Assembly: GCA_036925085.1 (NCBI GenBank) | Contig: JAUPFP010000010.1 | Coordinates: 4,698,996 to 4,762,995 of the forward strand | Source of the DNA: Brachycybe producta | Taxonomy: Eukaryota; Arthropoda; Diplopoda; Playtdesmida; Andrognathidae | DNA length: 64,000 bases | Direction of reading: 5' to 3' | Part shown: in pieces, positions 11,645 through 23,037 of the stretch | Numbering within the stretch: position 1 is the first letter of the stretch | How the letters are laid out: each line of letters begins with the position of its first letter | Made by a program: the position numbers and the translations under genes | Notes under the pieces: model-generated | Seen by the model: only the letters and a program-made list of their open reading frames with translations | What the model was told of the DNA's origin: nothing | The model's database searches: none

Positions 11645-12412
11645 TGTGTTACAGCCTGGCCTGCTTCCTCCAAATACATTTCCTAATGACTGTCTGCCAG
11701 ACTGCAATCTGATCTCTCACCAATAGAACATTATGGTGAGCAGCCTGCTGAACACAACATGGTATCCCCCTGGCTACCTATTTTTACACGAGACAGCCAG
11801 GCAGCTGCCATATTGTGTATAGCAGGCTGTACACCAGAGTTCTATGGGTGAGAGGTCAGTCTTGCCACTTTCCTCAGGAGTAGCCACCTGGGAAAATTAA
11901 TGGTCAGAATAGCCATTAATCCATGCAGTTGGTAGCGGACTGGATTTCTGGAGAACAACACAACCTGTTGGAGGCCAGGTCGGCCTCCAACACACGTGGA
12001 AGTCGCGTGTGTATTTCTATTGTTTTATTAAAGTGTGTAACAGGTTGCCTGCTGACCAAGTTGGCCAGGAGTTATGTAAATAATCATCCACCTTGTAAAT
12101 AATTATAGCATTTGTTTGTATATTATTCAATCACTGCCTTGTGTTGTTCATTGTGGGGAGTTTTGCTGGAGAAAAGTTTTGGTGGGGAAACATTATTCTT
12201 TGGCTGCCACTGTGGTCACCTCAGTGTGTTTCATTTTGTCACCTTCATGTGACTGTCAACACTGGCAAGGGAGACTGCATGGTCATCAAATGCCACCCAG
12301 TGGTTCACCAAGGGCACTACATGTGCGGTTCTTGCCCCTAACCAGAGTCTGGAATGGTAAGTGACCATCTAAGGTTACATCAGTGTTTTGAACGGTGGGC
12401 CAGAATGTTATA
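11645..12412 (+). mobile_element. Solo-LTR-like repeat, family B, copy 1
   Basis: It starts TGTGTTACAGCCTGGCCTGC and follows the same order of blocks as the copies at 43087 and 44589. These are the GTGAGAGGTCAG block, the CTGTTGGAGGCC block, TGTAACAGGTTGCCTGCTG, TTGGCCAG, a G-rich segment, and an AGAGTCTGGAATGGTAAGT block near the end. No coding region is present. The flanking 4-mers do not match here, so insertion is inferred from the family, of which copy 3 has a clean duplication. It is an old, diverged fossil. Confidence 0.55.
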
Positions 12413-13015
12413 CTTCTAGTTTATAATGTAATTTCTTTATAAGTGTTTGTATTTGAACAGCTCGTAGGCTTCATTTGCTCTTGAGGTGTTATGAACTTTG
12501 AGAGCTCCTGAGACATTGTGGGCTCTAAGGGCATCATGGGCTGGGAGGTTGCATGACCTCTGGATTCATTGTATACTTTGGGGCATCCCAGACTTGTGGG
12601 ATGTCACATATTCCAAGTTTAGGGGCATATTATGCTCAAGCAACATTGTAAGCTCTTGGGGCATTGTTTCTTTTTTAGTGCACTGGGGGATGTATGGGCA
12701 CTGAGTCAGTAGCACAGCTAGGTTTGGTTGTGCCCCATGCCACCCCTACTGCTTAAAACAGTGCACCCCTTTACAACCCAAATTGCACTCTCCAAATGTG
12801 TATACATGTGCATGCACATGCATGTGTCTACATCTTTGCAACATTTAACAATAAAATAAATTGGCATATCGTCATTTAATAAGTGATACCTTGTAACTGA
12901 CATTTTTTATGCTTTTGGGATTTTGGCATAACAAATGAGGAAAAATAAGTACAACACGTGTAAAATGTCACAAAATAAACACAAAATTATTTTGAAAGAT
13001 ATTGACTGAAGATAT
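12413..13015. other. No gene; contains a Z-DNA-prone tract
   Basis: Noncoding. A perfectly alternating purine-pyrimidine run of 32 bp lies at 12796-12827 (TGTATACATG and CATGCACATG words). Confidence 0.5.
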
Positions 13016-13019
13016 TGAC

Positions 13020-13435
13020 TAAAAACACTTGCCCTAAAGCCATTTGCCCCAAAAGGAATATTCCCTAAAACCACTTGCGCTAAAGGGGCAATTGAACTAA
13101 GACCACTTGCATTAAAGGTTTATGTCAAACAATTTTAGGGCAAATGGTTTTAGGTCAAGTAGTTTTAGGTCAGTTTTAGGTCAAACGGTTTTAGGTCAAA
13201 TGGTCTTAGGTCAAATGGTTTTAGGTCAAACGGTTTTTGGTCGAATGGTTTTTAGGCAAATGGTTTTTAGGTCAAACGGTTTTAGGTCAAACGGTTTTAG
13301 GTCAAACGGATTTAGGTCAAACAGTTTTAGGCCAAATGGTTTTAGGCCAAACGGTTTTAGGCCAAACAGTTTTAGGTCAAATGGTTTTAGCGCAAATGGG
13401 TTCAGGGTAAATGTCTGTAGGGCAACTCTACGGTT
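13020..13435. repeat. 15-bp minisatellite, consensus TTTTAGGTCAAACGG
   Basis: From 13120 the unit TTTTAGG(T/C/G)CAAAYGG repeats about twenty times. From 13020 to 13100 degenerate units appear in the opposite sense (CCTAAAACCACTTGC), so the array is inverted around about 13110. Because 15 is a multiple of three, both strands stay open for dozens of codons (FRSNG-type and DLKPF-type repeats). These open frames are not genes. The same unit family recurs at 40360-40510. Confidence 0.85.
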
Positions 13436-13771
13436 TGTAAAAGACATACTTCACAAATTCACAATTTGTCATTACGAATTATTAATTTGGAATAACATTG
13501 TCAATTTGCTGTTTGTCCAATCATGGCTCTGTGAGAATTCACTTGTATTACAAGACGTGTATTTTTGAGAAACAGGGTGCAGGTATCACTTATTAAATGA
13601 CGATATATTAAAGCAATGGAGGTTCATAGGGTTTTTGAATCAATTGTTCTTTCTCTGTTTATGACGTCTAAAAGTTTCAACAGTGCCACATTTTTACATT
13701 TTTTAGACTGTACAATTAGAGCTCGTTAAGATGGATCGTTTGACACCTCATTTGTTTTCGCACTACACGGT
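13436..13771. other. No gene seen
   Basis: Noncoding spacer between the minisatellite and the direct repeat. Confidence 0.45.
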
Positions 13772-13853
13772 GCGTATGCTATGCATGGTGATTGCTGGGT
13801 GTGTGACGAGGTTTGTGGTATCAACGGCACAATATACATTTCAATAATGCCAC
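13772..13853. repeat. 82-bp direct repeat, left copy
   Basis: This 82-bp segment (GCGTATGCTATGCATGGTGA ... AATAATGCCAC) returns at 14915-14996 with only two differences. It is far longer than any target-site duplication and shorter than usual LTRs. Confidence 0.9.
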
Positions 13854-14914
13854 CCCAGTCAAAAAAGTTATACTGGGCCAGTATGATTTTTCCTACTGGT
13901 TTGATAATGGAACCATTATAAAAAAATTATGACAATTCATACTGGACCAGTAGATTTTTCCTACTGGATTGTGTGACACCCTGTAGAAACAGAAGGTGAA
14001 ACACTTAAGTCAAAATTCAGTCTTGACGGTAAGGCACCCCTTGGTGCACAGATGTTCGGACTTGGGTGGCCCGAATTCTAGAAAATTCGTGGAACCAAGT
14101 CCGACCGTGAGAAAATTGGAAATAAGTCCCAGAAATATTTCTCCTTATGATTTAGTATCCCCGGCCCAGGGCAATGATTGGCCCAGTTGGTCAATCATTC
14201 AGCCCTGAGGTGACAGTTGCCACTCCCAGGAGACCGGACAAGTGAGCCTGAGACTTGAGTGTGAGGACAGTCAGAATCTAGAGTTTAACCGGATAAGTTC
14301 TGGACAAAACGGGCAGAGTTTAGACACTGAGTAAGACAGTCAGTCTTGAGAGTTCCAAGAGTGAACTTGGAACAGAGAGTTTTAGAGTTAAAAACAAGTA
14401 AGTCTTGTTCTAGACAGTTAGTTCTAGAAGAGTTAAGTTCTGACTTAGAGTAAAACAGTAATGTAAAGAGTGTTATGAATAATGTAATAACAAAGCTAGT
14501 AAAGAGACATTATTATACATCAACCTGTGTAAGTGTTGTGTATTTGAACTATATTGAGTTTCTGTACTCCTGAAATAGAGGAGTATCCAGCAGAAGGTAC
14601 TCAGACACAGCCTGAGTCCCTCTGCCTGGAGCCTCCAGCAATCCAACGAAAAGGACTAGAGTTACTTCGGCATCGTCACGCCCTATATCCAAGATCCCTA
14701 GGAAAGACGGTCTTTTTGTGGGCCGTACCAGGCAAGGCAAGTAAATGTCGCACCCGGTGAACCCATCCCCCAGAGGTTCAACAACAGTAGAGGCTGGCCC
14801 GCAGCAGTCGACAACAGAGTCGACCCCGGCACCACCGATTCTTCAGAGGGAGCAACGTCGTCAACAACGAGGTTCCTCCTCATCACGAGTCGGTAAACAA
14901 GGTGTCAAAGGAGG
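13854..14914. other. Segment bounded by the 82-bp repeats; LTR-like sequence inside
   Basis: Two CCAGTA...TACTGG hairpin-like words open the segment (13865-13968). From 13972 the sequence TGTGACACCCTGTAG resembles an LTR start of the Ty3/gypsy type. A P/S/Q-rich open stretch near 14745-14900 could be the start of a gag-like frame. I see no catalytic domain, primer-binding site or second LTR. If it is a retroelement fossil, it is only a fragment. Confidence 0.3.
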
Positions 14915-14996
14915 GCGTATGCTATGCATGGTGATTGCTGGGTGTGTGACAAGGTTTGTGGTATCAACGGCACTATATACATTTCAATAATGCCAC
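14915..14996. repeat. 82-bp direct repeat, right copy
   Basis: Matches 13772-13853 over its full length with two substitutions. The distance between the two copies is 1,061 bp. Confidence 0.9.
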
Positions 14997-15194
14997 GTAC
15001 CTCATTTATTGTGATATCTTGAATAGTTTTGAAATGATGATCATTTGAAATTATTTATGATTTTGTGACATGGCCTCGCCGGTCATGACACCCGATATGT
15101 ATCGAAAAGAAAGCGATAGTTCTGTGTCAAAGCTGGCGGCTGCACTCTCCCCAACCTACTGCAACACGCTTCATTTGACAAAACATCACCTAAC

Positions 15195-15760
15195 TAAAGA
15201 ACACAGGTAGATTTTACACATTGCCTAAAAAGTTAGATTTTCCATATTGCCTGAGAAGTTAAGAGATTTTGCACATTGACTGAAGAGTTAAAAATTTGGC
15301 ACATTGCCTGAAATATTAGGAATTTTGCAAATTGCCTGAAGTTAGCGATTTTGTACATTGATTGACGAGATACGCATTTTGCACATTGCCTAAAGTTAGG
15401 AATTGCGCACATCGCCTAAAGAGTTAGGAATTCAGCACATTGCCTACAATTTTTGCATGCTAATGTGCACACTTTCTAGTTTTTTGCACATTTCCTAGTG
15501 AGCCAAGGCAATCTTCACAAAGACTGAAGGTTTTTTTACAATTTTAGTTGATTATTTGCACTTTGCCTAGTTGTTTGGTGTATTTGCGTATTGCCTGTTT
15601 AATGTAAGCATTATGCACATTGTCTAAAAGGGTAGGTATTCTGCACATTCTGTAGTGTTTTAGACTTTATGCAGATTGTGTTTGTTTTAGTAATTCTGCA
15701 AATTTCCTAAAATCACTAGCAATTTGGTGGTTTTGCAGATTGCCTAAGAAAGCTGCAGAT
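15195..15760. repeat. Degenerate minisatellite, TTTTGCACATTGCCTAAAG unit
   Basis: About eighteen diverged units of roughly 28-30 bp, each with a GCACATTGCCT-like core. Spacing and sequence drift increase towards the right. A lone related word (TTTTGCACATTGCCCAAT) appears at 18684. No coding capacity. Confidence 0.75.
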
Positions 15761-16261
15761 TGACAGTAACAAATATATTTCTCAGACAACATTCATTAAA
15801 GAGTTTTCATGTTCAGTTTTTAAGTTGTAGTTTAAATCTGGTGCCAAATGACATCACAAACTTAGGAACTGTTGTCAGATAACAATTAGACTACAGTTAT
15901 TTATACAAATATTTTACAATTAATTTTACACTAAAATGAAACAAACCAAACATTCCACACCATTCAATATTAACCTAGCTATGCAAACAACTATTAGATT
16001 TCGTGTATATTGTGTAGATTTTGTGTGATTCATGTAGTTCTGACGTGTATTTCACTGTTCTATGTTAAAGTCCATAGGACGTGAAATACACCAAATTCAA
16101 ATTCAAATAACTAATTTAGTTCTAATCATAACCATATAAAAATGCAACCACACAATTAATTAATTATTTTTTTAATTATGTTTAATTCAAAAAGTGCCGA
16201 AAACAATGGCCAATTGCATAATTAACATAAAGTTCTATCTGCTATGTAAATTTTATTTTAT
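15761..16261. other. No gene seen
   Basis: AT-rich noncoding DNA. Nothing beyond simple A/T runs. Confidence 0.5.
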
Positions 16262-16420
16262 TGCCATATGCTAACATGGAGCTATTTAAACGCCATCTGT
16301 GTTGTTTTTTACAAGCTTGTCAGTGCCACAACGTCTTACATTTATATACATGTAAATTCCGATGTGCTTCAAGGTTTTTGTAGTGTTAGATCCACACATA
16401 CCCACACACATAGACCTGGC

Positions 16421-16428
<8 letters not shown>
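16262..16428 (+). mobile_element. 3' end of a Helentron-like element preceding copy 2
   Basis: AAATTCCGATGTGCTTCAAG with a CA-rich run and AGACCTGG before a TA tract (16340-16428) is repeated downstream at 16681-16755 after copy 2. The unit therefore looks like the right end of one element, joined through a TA microsatellite to the left end of the next. Confidence 0.45.

Positions 16429-16478
<50 letters not shown>
16429..16478. repeat. (TA)n microsatellite
   Basis: About 25 uninterrupted TA units that run directly into the ACTAGTGGGG terminus of the next element. Confidence 0.95.
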
Positions 16479-16479
<1 letters not shown>

Positions 16480-16760
16480 TAGTGGGGTAACCCGTCATAA
16501 ATGACGGGAGCAAAATTCACAGGCAATTGTGCGCATGCGAGTCGTTTTTCCTTTTTTTACTTCTTTCATTTCAATTTCAGTCACCCCTCCCACTTTTCTT
16601 TCTCTCCCCTTCTACACTTTCCAAAGGAAGAGTTCAAGATATAGCTGACCTTGAGAAAAAAAACAGTTCATTTATTCAAATTTATATAAATTCCGACGTG
16701 CTTCAATGGTTTTGTTACTCCACACACACACACACACATACACAGACCTGGGATATTATA
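16479..16760 (+). mobile_element. Helentron-like non-autonomous element, copy 2
   Basis: It begins ACTAGTGGGGTAACCCGTC with the hairpin CCCGTC (16491-16496) and GACGGG (16503-16508), as in copy 1. It is shorter because it lacks the inverted duplication and part of the pyrimidine-rich core. It ends with AAATTCCGACGTGCTTCAATG, a CA run and CAGACCTGGG before a TA tract. No coding capacity. Confidence 0.55.
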
Positions 16761-16800
16761 TATATATAATATACATATATATATGTACATACATATATAT

Positions 16801-16886
<86 letters not shown>
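16722..16886. repeat. (CA)n and (TA)n/(TACA)n microsatellites
   Basis: A CA run is followed by long TA tracts with ACACATATATG-type interruptions. The open frames rich in Tyr and Ile on both strands are products of the tract. Confidence 0.95.
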
Positions 16887-16890
<4 letters not shown>

Positions 16891-16899
16891 ATAATTCCA

Positions 16900-17639
16900 G
16901 AGGCAAGAAAATAGTAAAATGTCACCTGTACTAGAAAATGTTTAAAGTTCCAACAAAGGAAAGTGGTTCATCATTGTGCTTTTCTTGTAACTTTTTATGT
17001 TTGAAATTTAAAAAAAAATAAACTGTAAAATGAGAAGATACTCTCGGTGTATTGGTAGAAATACATAAAAATAACGATGCTTTTTTAATGATGGTATGTC
17101 TAAAACTGTAATAATAAAAATTCGTCTTTCTGAATAAAAGTTTTCGAAGGCACGTTGTTTATATCATTGGCTTATGACCCTTGTAACAACCCTGACAATT
17201 ATGACGGCAGCAAGGAGTCAAGTGACGTCACATGCATGTGACGTCATACACTATTGCCTCTTTTTCTCACGATCATCTCTCCCTCCTGTAAACCACACCA
17301 CCTCCAAGAGATGGAGGGTGGCAAAGGCATGGGTGGAGAGATGAGTGATAAAGAACAGATACACTAGTTTGTTACGATGTCTGCCCTTTCTCAGGGGCAG
17401 CAGTAACAAATTTCCAAAAGAACATGACATAAAATGCATGAATTTTTTAATACGAATTAAGAAACACGATTCATGAACATTTTCAATTAATAAATCTTTG
17501 GAAAGACATGACACCAAAAGACATGAATCTTTCCAAATACCTAAAAAGAGACATTCTTTAATGGTTTTTTAATGATAATTGCAATGGTTAGCATTAGGAC
17601 ATAAATTCCTTTTTATGTTCTAATGCTAGAAATAGAAGA
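16900..17639. other. No gene; a CRE palindrome and a hairpin
   Basis: Noncoding. A perfect 24-bp palindrome at 17223-17246 contains two complete TGACGTCA words around CATGCATG. A separate hairpin lies at 17591-17605 and 17612-17626 (arms GCATTAGGACATAAA and TTTATGTTCTAATGC, one G-T pair, 6-nt loop). Confidence 0.6.
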
Positions 17640-18019
17640 TGTGACACTTTAATGTTTATTTTTATATTTCATATTGACTCAATGTATTGTCAATCCAGTA
17701 AATTCATTTACATATGAATTGTAAACTGCAGGCTGATTGGCCAGCCTAGTACCATGTGACCTAGGCTGATCACAGGTATAAAGGGTGGTCACACAGCCTG
17801 GGGGAGTCAGTCGGGCTCTTATTGATGTGCTTGGCTGGAGGCCATGAAGTTTTGGTGGCCAGGGATGCCACTTTATGTAACATTAATATTGTGAATGAAA
17901 GAGCAACATCAATAAATGAAGGTTATGCAGGTCTCTGAGTTTGTGTTACTAATAACTCACTAAATAAAAATAGACAGGTCCAACTGAAAATAAGAGATCT
18001 GGATCTGCCGATCCCCACA
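17640..18019 (+). mobile_element. LTR-like repeat (possible 5' LTR of a lost element)
   Basis: The segment starts TGTGACACTTT and ends CCCCACA. It holds a TATAAAGGG box near 17778 and an AATAAATG signal near 17911, the layout of a retroelement LTR. TTGGCTGTCAAGG follows two bases after the end, like a primer-binding site. No coding part follows, so only this fossil piece remains. Family undetermined. Confidence 0.4.
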
Positions 18020-18429
18020 TATTGGCTGTCAAGGTGTAAGTGGTGCAAGGGGCACTTGCCAGCTAAAACCCCAAAAGTCGTCTGCTAAATTGTAGCAGAC
18101 GACAAACCAGAGTAGCAGGAAAGAAAAAGGAAAGCGAACCCTTGCACCCTCTCCATTTTTTTTTTTTTTGAGAACGTACGCATTTGTACCACAAATAAAT
18201 ATGCCATTCTTTTATTAGATTAAACCATCTAGAAACATCGAACAAACAACCCTTAAGCCTAAGCAAATTAACACACTGTAACTACAATGCATATCATCCT
18301 TTATTTCTATACTAAGTTTAATGTTGTGAGCTCAATGAATGAAACATAAGAACAAATCAAAACATAAGACAACTAATTACTTACATAGATCAAAATCAGT
18401 TTTCTTCAGTTACTCTAAAGTTCTTCTTC
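18020..18429. other. No gene; hairpin GTCGTCTGCTA/TAGCAGACGAC
   Basis: A perfect 11-bp stem with a 5-nt loop at 18077-18103. The word TAGCAGACGACAA also occurs near 38504 and 47237 inside LTR-like repeats. The rest is AT-rich noncoding. Confidence 0.5.
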
Positions 18430-19775
18430 AGTTACTCTCAATGGACTGCAATGGACAGTTTTCAATTTTGTTCGGATACATCCGGTTCCAGAAATACAGT
18501 TGTTTGAAATCCCATTAAGGTATACCCCAAGGTTATCCTAGAATGGAAACCGGAAATGGGACAAGTCTCAAACGTGTTCCATTGGATTGTAATCTCAATG
18601 GACTGCAATAGACAGTTTTTATTTTTGTTCGGACACATCCGGTTCTGGAAATACAGTCGTTTGAAATTTTATAATTTGGAATTGTTTTGCACATTGCCCA
18701 ATACGTTTCTTGTTTTTAATGAAAAAAGCTTTTAACATGTTTTTTTTATCACTAATTAAATGGCAATGTGAAAAATGCATTAACGAAATTGAAAAATGTC
18801 CGTTGAAGTCCATTGAGAGTACAATTTAATGGAACAAGTTTCAGACTTTTTCTATTTCCAGTTTCCGTTCTAGGATAACCTTGGGGTATACCCTAATGGT
18901 ATTTCAAACGACTATTTCTGGAACCAGAGGTGTCTGAACAAAATTGAAAACTGTCCATTGCAGTTCATTGAGAGTACAATCCAATGAAACAAGTGTCAGA
19001 CTTGTCCCATTTCCAGTTTCCGTTCTAGGATAACCTTGGGGTATACCTTAATGGTATTTCAAACGACTGTATTTCCGGAACCAGAGGTGTCCAAACAAAA
19101 ATGAAAACTGTCCATTGCAGTTTATTGAGAGTACAATCCAATGAAACAAGTGTCAGACTCGTCCCATTTCCAGTTTCCGTTCCAAGGATAACCTTGGGGT
19201 ATACCTTAATGGTATTTCAAACGACTGTATTTCCGGAACCAGAGGTGTCCAAACAAAAATGAAAACTGTCCATTGCAGTTTATTGAGAGTACAATCCAAT
19301 GGAACAAGTTTGATACTTGCTCCATTTCCGGTTTCCATTCTAGGATAACCTGGGGGTATACCTTAATGGTATTTCAAACGACTGTATTTCCGGAACAGGA
19401 GGTGTCCGAACAAAATTGAAAACTGTCCATTGCAGTCCATTGAGAGTACAATACAATGGAACAAGTTTCAAACTTGTCCCATTTCCGGTTTCCGTTATAG
19501 GATAACCTTGCGGTATACCTTAATGGTATTTCAAACGACTTTATTTCTGGAACCGGAGGTGTCCGAACAAAATTGAAAACTGTCCATTGTAGTCCATTGA
19601 GAGTACAATCCAATGGAACAAGTTTCAGACTTGTCCCATTTCCGGTTTCCGTTCTAGGATAACCTTGGGGTATACCTTAATGGTATTTCAAACGACTGTA
19701 TTTCCGGAACCGGAGGTGTCCGAACAAAATTGAAAACTGTCCATTGAAGTCCATTGAGAGTAAAAGCCAATGAAA
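18430..19775. repeat. 157-bp satellite, inverted array
   Basis: On the right, about six units read CTGTCCATTGCAGTCCATTG ... GGATAACCTTGGGGTATACC ... TTTCAAACGAC, with registration marks at 18799, 18954, 19111, 19269, 19426, 19583 and 19740. Spacings are 155, 157, 158, 157, 157 and 157 bp. On the left, about one and a half units (18430-18665) lie in the opposite orientation. A 125-bp unrelated spacer separates the two. Open frames found here are repeat products. Confidence 0.9.
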
Positions 19776-19799
19776 AAGGTCCCTTGCTTCTACTATTAA

Positions 19800-20150
19800 A
19801 GGTTGAAGAAATATCTTCATGTGGGGTATGGCATTAAGGTATACCCCAAATGTTTACACTTATATTCCTCAAAAATGGTAACTGTCCAAAAAAAAATTTT
19901 ACTTGTCCCAATCAGTCCATTGGCTATATATTTTATTTCAGTTGTTGTTTTAGTTGTCCCAAACAGTTTGGGGTATGGCATTAAGGTGTACCCCAATTTT
20001 TGTATGCAACTTTTCTCAAAAATAAAAGCTGTCCAAAAAATTTGAAGTGTTGTCCCAAGTTGTCCATTGCCAGTAGATGTTGTCCCATTTACAAAGAAGT
20101 TTGTCCCAATCACTTTGGGGTACACTTTAATGACAGCTTGTCGAACGACC
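19800..20150. repeat. Diverged relatives of the 157-bp satellite
   Basis: GGGGTATGGCATTAAGGTATACCCC near 19825 returns near 19970 (GGGGTATGGCATTAAGGTGTACCCC), about 146 bp apart. CTGTCC and TTGTCCC words lie between. This looks like an older or different sub-family of the neighbouring satellite. Confidence 0.6.
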
Positions 20151-20194
20151 CTGGACACAAATGATCAGAAATAAGAATGCCCTTGCAAAAAATT

Positions 20195-20578
20195 TCAATA
20201 TTTTTTCTAGAGTGCCCGTTTTTCTATTGAGCCCGTAGACCCAATGTTAAATAAAAAAAAGTTAATTTTTAAAATAAACAGTTGCGGTAATATTTATTTT
20301 TCATATCGTAAAATATGTAAAAATAATTTTAAAAAAGCAGAAAAAAATCAGCACGTGCTCCAATGTGTCGGCTTCACTGTGGTTTTTTAAAATAATTTTC
20401 AGGTATTTTTACAAGCATGTTAATGAATGTTTTTTACTTATGAGCGCGTACTAAATGGAGTTTAACATAAGAGTTAGAAATTCACAATACTGAAATAGTT
20501 TTTAAAAATATAACTGCGCTAACCAATTTTTTGTCATTCTATCAATCGAGCAGCATATATTTAAGATACACATTTGAG
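20195..20578. mobile_element. Foldback element, copy 2 (single arm)
   Basis: Matches the right arm of the element at 5095-5870 in order: the CACGTGCTCCAATGTGTCGGCTTCACTGTGG block, TACTAAATGGAGTTTAACATA, and ATCGAGCAGCATATATTTAAG. No mirrored arm follows. Noncoding. Confidence 0.7.
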
Positions 20579-20801
20579 TGTTACGACAATTTGACATCTA
20601 TTTTGGTAGCTCGTTTCTTCCCTCGATCAGGGGCGGATCCAGGACCTGTTGTTGGAGGGGGCTCCACATTCCCCCCCACAATTTTTTCAAAACATTTTTT
20701 TAGAAAATAAAGCGAAAAAATTGGTAATACCATAGGTTTAATCAATTGAAAACAACTAATCAACTAACAATAATAACTAATCCTCTCATATATCACCTAA
20801 T

Positions 20802-21180
20802 CAGTAATGTCTTTACCATAAGGACACATGGGGCCCATGCCCAGAGCCCCGATCGAAAAAAAGGAGCTCAATTGTTTTTTTTCTATTTTTAGGTAGATAC
20901 CTACTAAGAATTACCGTCAACATTTCTAAATTGAAATGTTAATCGGACACCAGATCAGATTTTAAATTTTTTTCTAAACAGTGAACATTTTCATAATAAA
21001 AAATACCTATTACTTACCTATTAGTAAAACTGATTAACTACGCCATCTAACAAATTAACCATAATAAATATAAAATCATAACAGAAAAATGTTTTTTCTT
21101 GTCATTCACTTTCTTTTACTATCCAACGGGGCCCCCAATTCTTGTGCCCAAGGGCCCCGACATGCCCTAAGACGGCCCTG
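20802..21180. mobile_element. hAT MITE nested in the outer hAT element
   Basis: 379 bp, ends CAGTAATGTCTTTA and TAAGACGGCCCTG (imperfect inverted termini with GGGGCCC blocks further in), flanked by the 8-bp duplication CACCTAAT at 20794-20801 and 21181-21188. The interior is AT-rich and noncoding. Confidence 0.88.
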
Positions 21181-21411
21181 CACCTAATTAACCTACGCTC
21201 AGTTTGTGCAAACCGATTACATTTTCGACCAAAACATCAAATACAAAGTGATCAAAATGTGACTCAAATCATACTTCCCCCTAATCAAAGATTCAAACCC
21301 ACCCAGGGTGGCTGATTTTTTTGATTTTTTTTTTCATTTATATGAAATATTAAATTTTTGTTATGATGATGTCTGCAAAAATGAATAATAACATTGTTAA
21401 TTGTTAAGTTG

Positions 21412-21974
21412 TGTAACACCCTGTATTTCGCCTTTTTATCCTTCGCCTAGCCTGGGGGTCTCTGGGGGTGTGAGGGACGTATGTCCGTCCCTTCCCCCCT
21501 CTTGAAGACCCCAAAGTTCCAAGACACATCCTGGTTCCGGTATCGGCAGATGGATACCCATCGAAGCATTGTCCCCAGGGCATGGGTACCCCTGAAAAGG
21601 TGTACACAGGCTCTGGGTATAAAAGACCATGTTTCAATATATTCTGGTCCATTCTCTGATACTGAAACTATGAAACTACTCATATAATGGTCCAGTGGCA
21701 AAAGCACGCCACACTTCTGAAATTATTCTCTGTTCTATTATGTTTTAATGGTTGGTCATAATAAATAAGTATAATGTCGAACCTGCATCCATCTCGCCTG
21801 TCTAATGATTCCTTTCAGCGGAGCTACAATTCAACGGAATATCTAAGAGAACGACCCCGGCACCAGTAGGACTCAGGTGGTATAACACAAACCCTCTCTT
21901 GACAAAAGCGGTATCCACTCCAGTCAAGAAAGTCTACAACCTGAGCCCCGTAACACGAGCTCTACATTGTTACA
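21412..21974 (+). repeat. LTR of retroelement 1
   Basis: 563 bp, TGTAACACC to TTACA, with a TATAAAAG box near 21618 and an AATAAATAAG signal near 21762. TTGGTGGAGGTGCGGGG starts two bases after the LTR and is the likely primer-binding site. Confidence 0.8.
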
Positions 21975-23037
21975 CTTGGTGGAGGTGCGGGGTACCTCAA
22001 AGATATTTCTTTGCCATTGTGAAGAAAAGAAACGTCCGTCCGTCCAAAAGTGAAACACCTAAATTGCCACGTGTTCACTTCGTCAGTCCTTTTTGTTTCG
22101 TTACTCGTGGGAACCACATGTGCGAATTGTTGGGGCCATCCCACTAACCTAGGGCTCACAAGGGAACAACAATTCCGTCCACTTGCTTCTTTGTCCTTCA
22201 TTCATTAGACTTGTAAATTATCAGACTGTTCGTCAGCCTCCTTTGGCAGAGGGAAAACTATTGGACTGCAGCCTGTGATCTACGAATCTCCGTCTTCTGT
22301 GTTTATTTTCTTACCTTTTCATGTTCCACCATCTTCTGGATCTTTTCTTTTCGTTACCACGTGGCCCACCTCATTGAGACACCACCATCAACAGAAAGGA
22401 GACAACCAAGAACATTAGAGCCATCATCATTCATCATTTTTGTGCATTTCTTCATCAAAATAAAGTCGGTAACCGACCCCTTTCTTTCTTCTTATCCCAT
22501 CTCAGCTACTAAAGAAGAGTCTTTGTTCTTCTTTGTGTACTATTTGCCACGTGGGGTGTATACAAATACATCACTCCGGTAGCTGTGACTTCTCTAAAAA
22601 GAAAAGAAGTGGATCTACAGACTTTATTTCGATTTCATCACTTCATCATCATCATTTGTGCTCCAATTAAAGTTGGTAATGGACCCTTTGTTCTTCTTTC
22701 CCTAAAATCTACACTGCTGAAGAGTGAATCTCTCTCCTTGTGCTATTAGCCACGTGGAGTGTATCTAATTCACTATTCCAGGACCATCCCAACCAAACCT
22801 CTCGCTGCCTGCTGAAATGGACCTCTCCGAGATCGTCAGGTTTTGGCCGCTCTGGGAACCCAGCTGACTACTCAACTGTCTACCAGCCACTCTAAACCAA
22901 AATCATCATGAAGCAGGCACCCATCTAAACCTTAAGAGCCCGAACCTCAAAGACACTCGAACCCGGAGCCACAGGTAGATCACCACCGACCAAGCACCAG
23001 TTCATAAGAAAAACTGCCCACTAGAAGGACATATCCG

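Noticed and set aside
13122-13568. Long open frame with FRSNG-type repeats, and a mirrored frame on the other strand
   Set aside because: Both are products of a 15-bp minisatellite whose length is a multiple of three.
13772-14996. 82-bp repeats as a target-site duplication
   Set aside because: No known element makes a duplication that long.
15195-15760. CRISPR-like regularly spaced repeats
   Set aside because: Units are diverged and continuous without distinct spacers, and the DNA is animal.
16668-16925. Tyr/Ile-rich open frames on both strands
   Set aside because: They come from TA and CA microsatellites.
19153-19613. Minus-strand frames in the 157-bp satellite
   Set aside because: Repeat-derived and not conserved between units.
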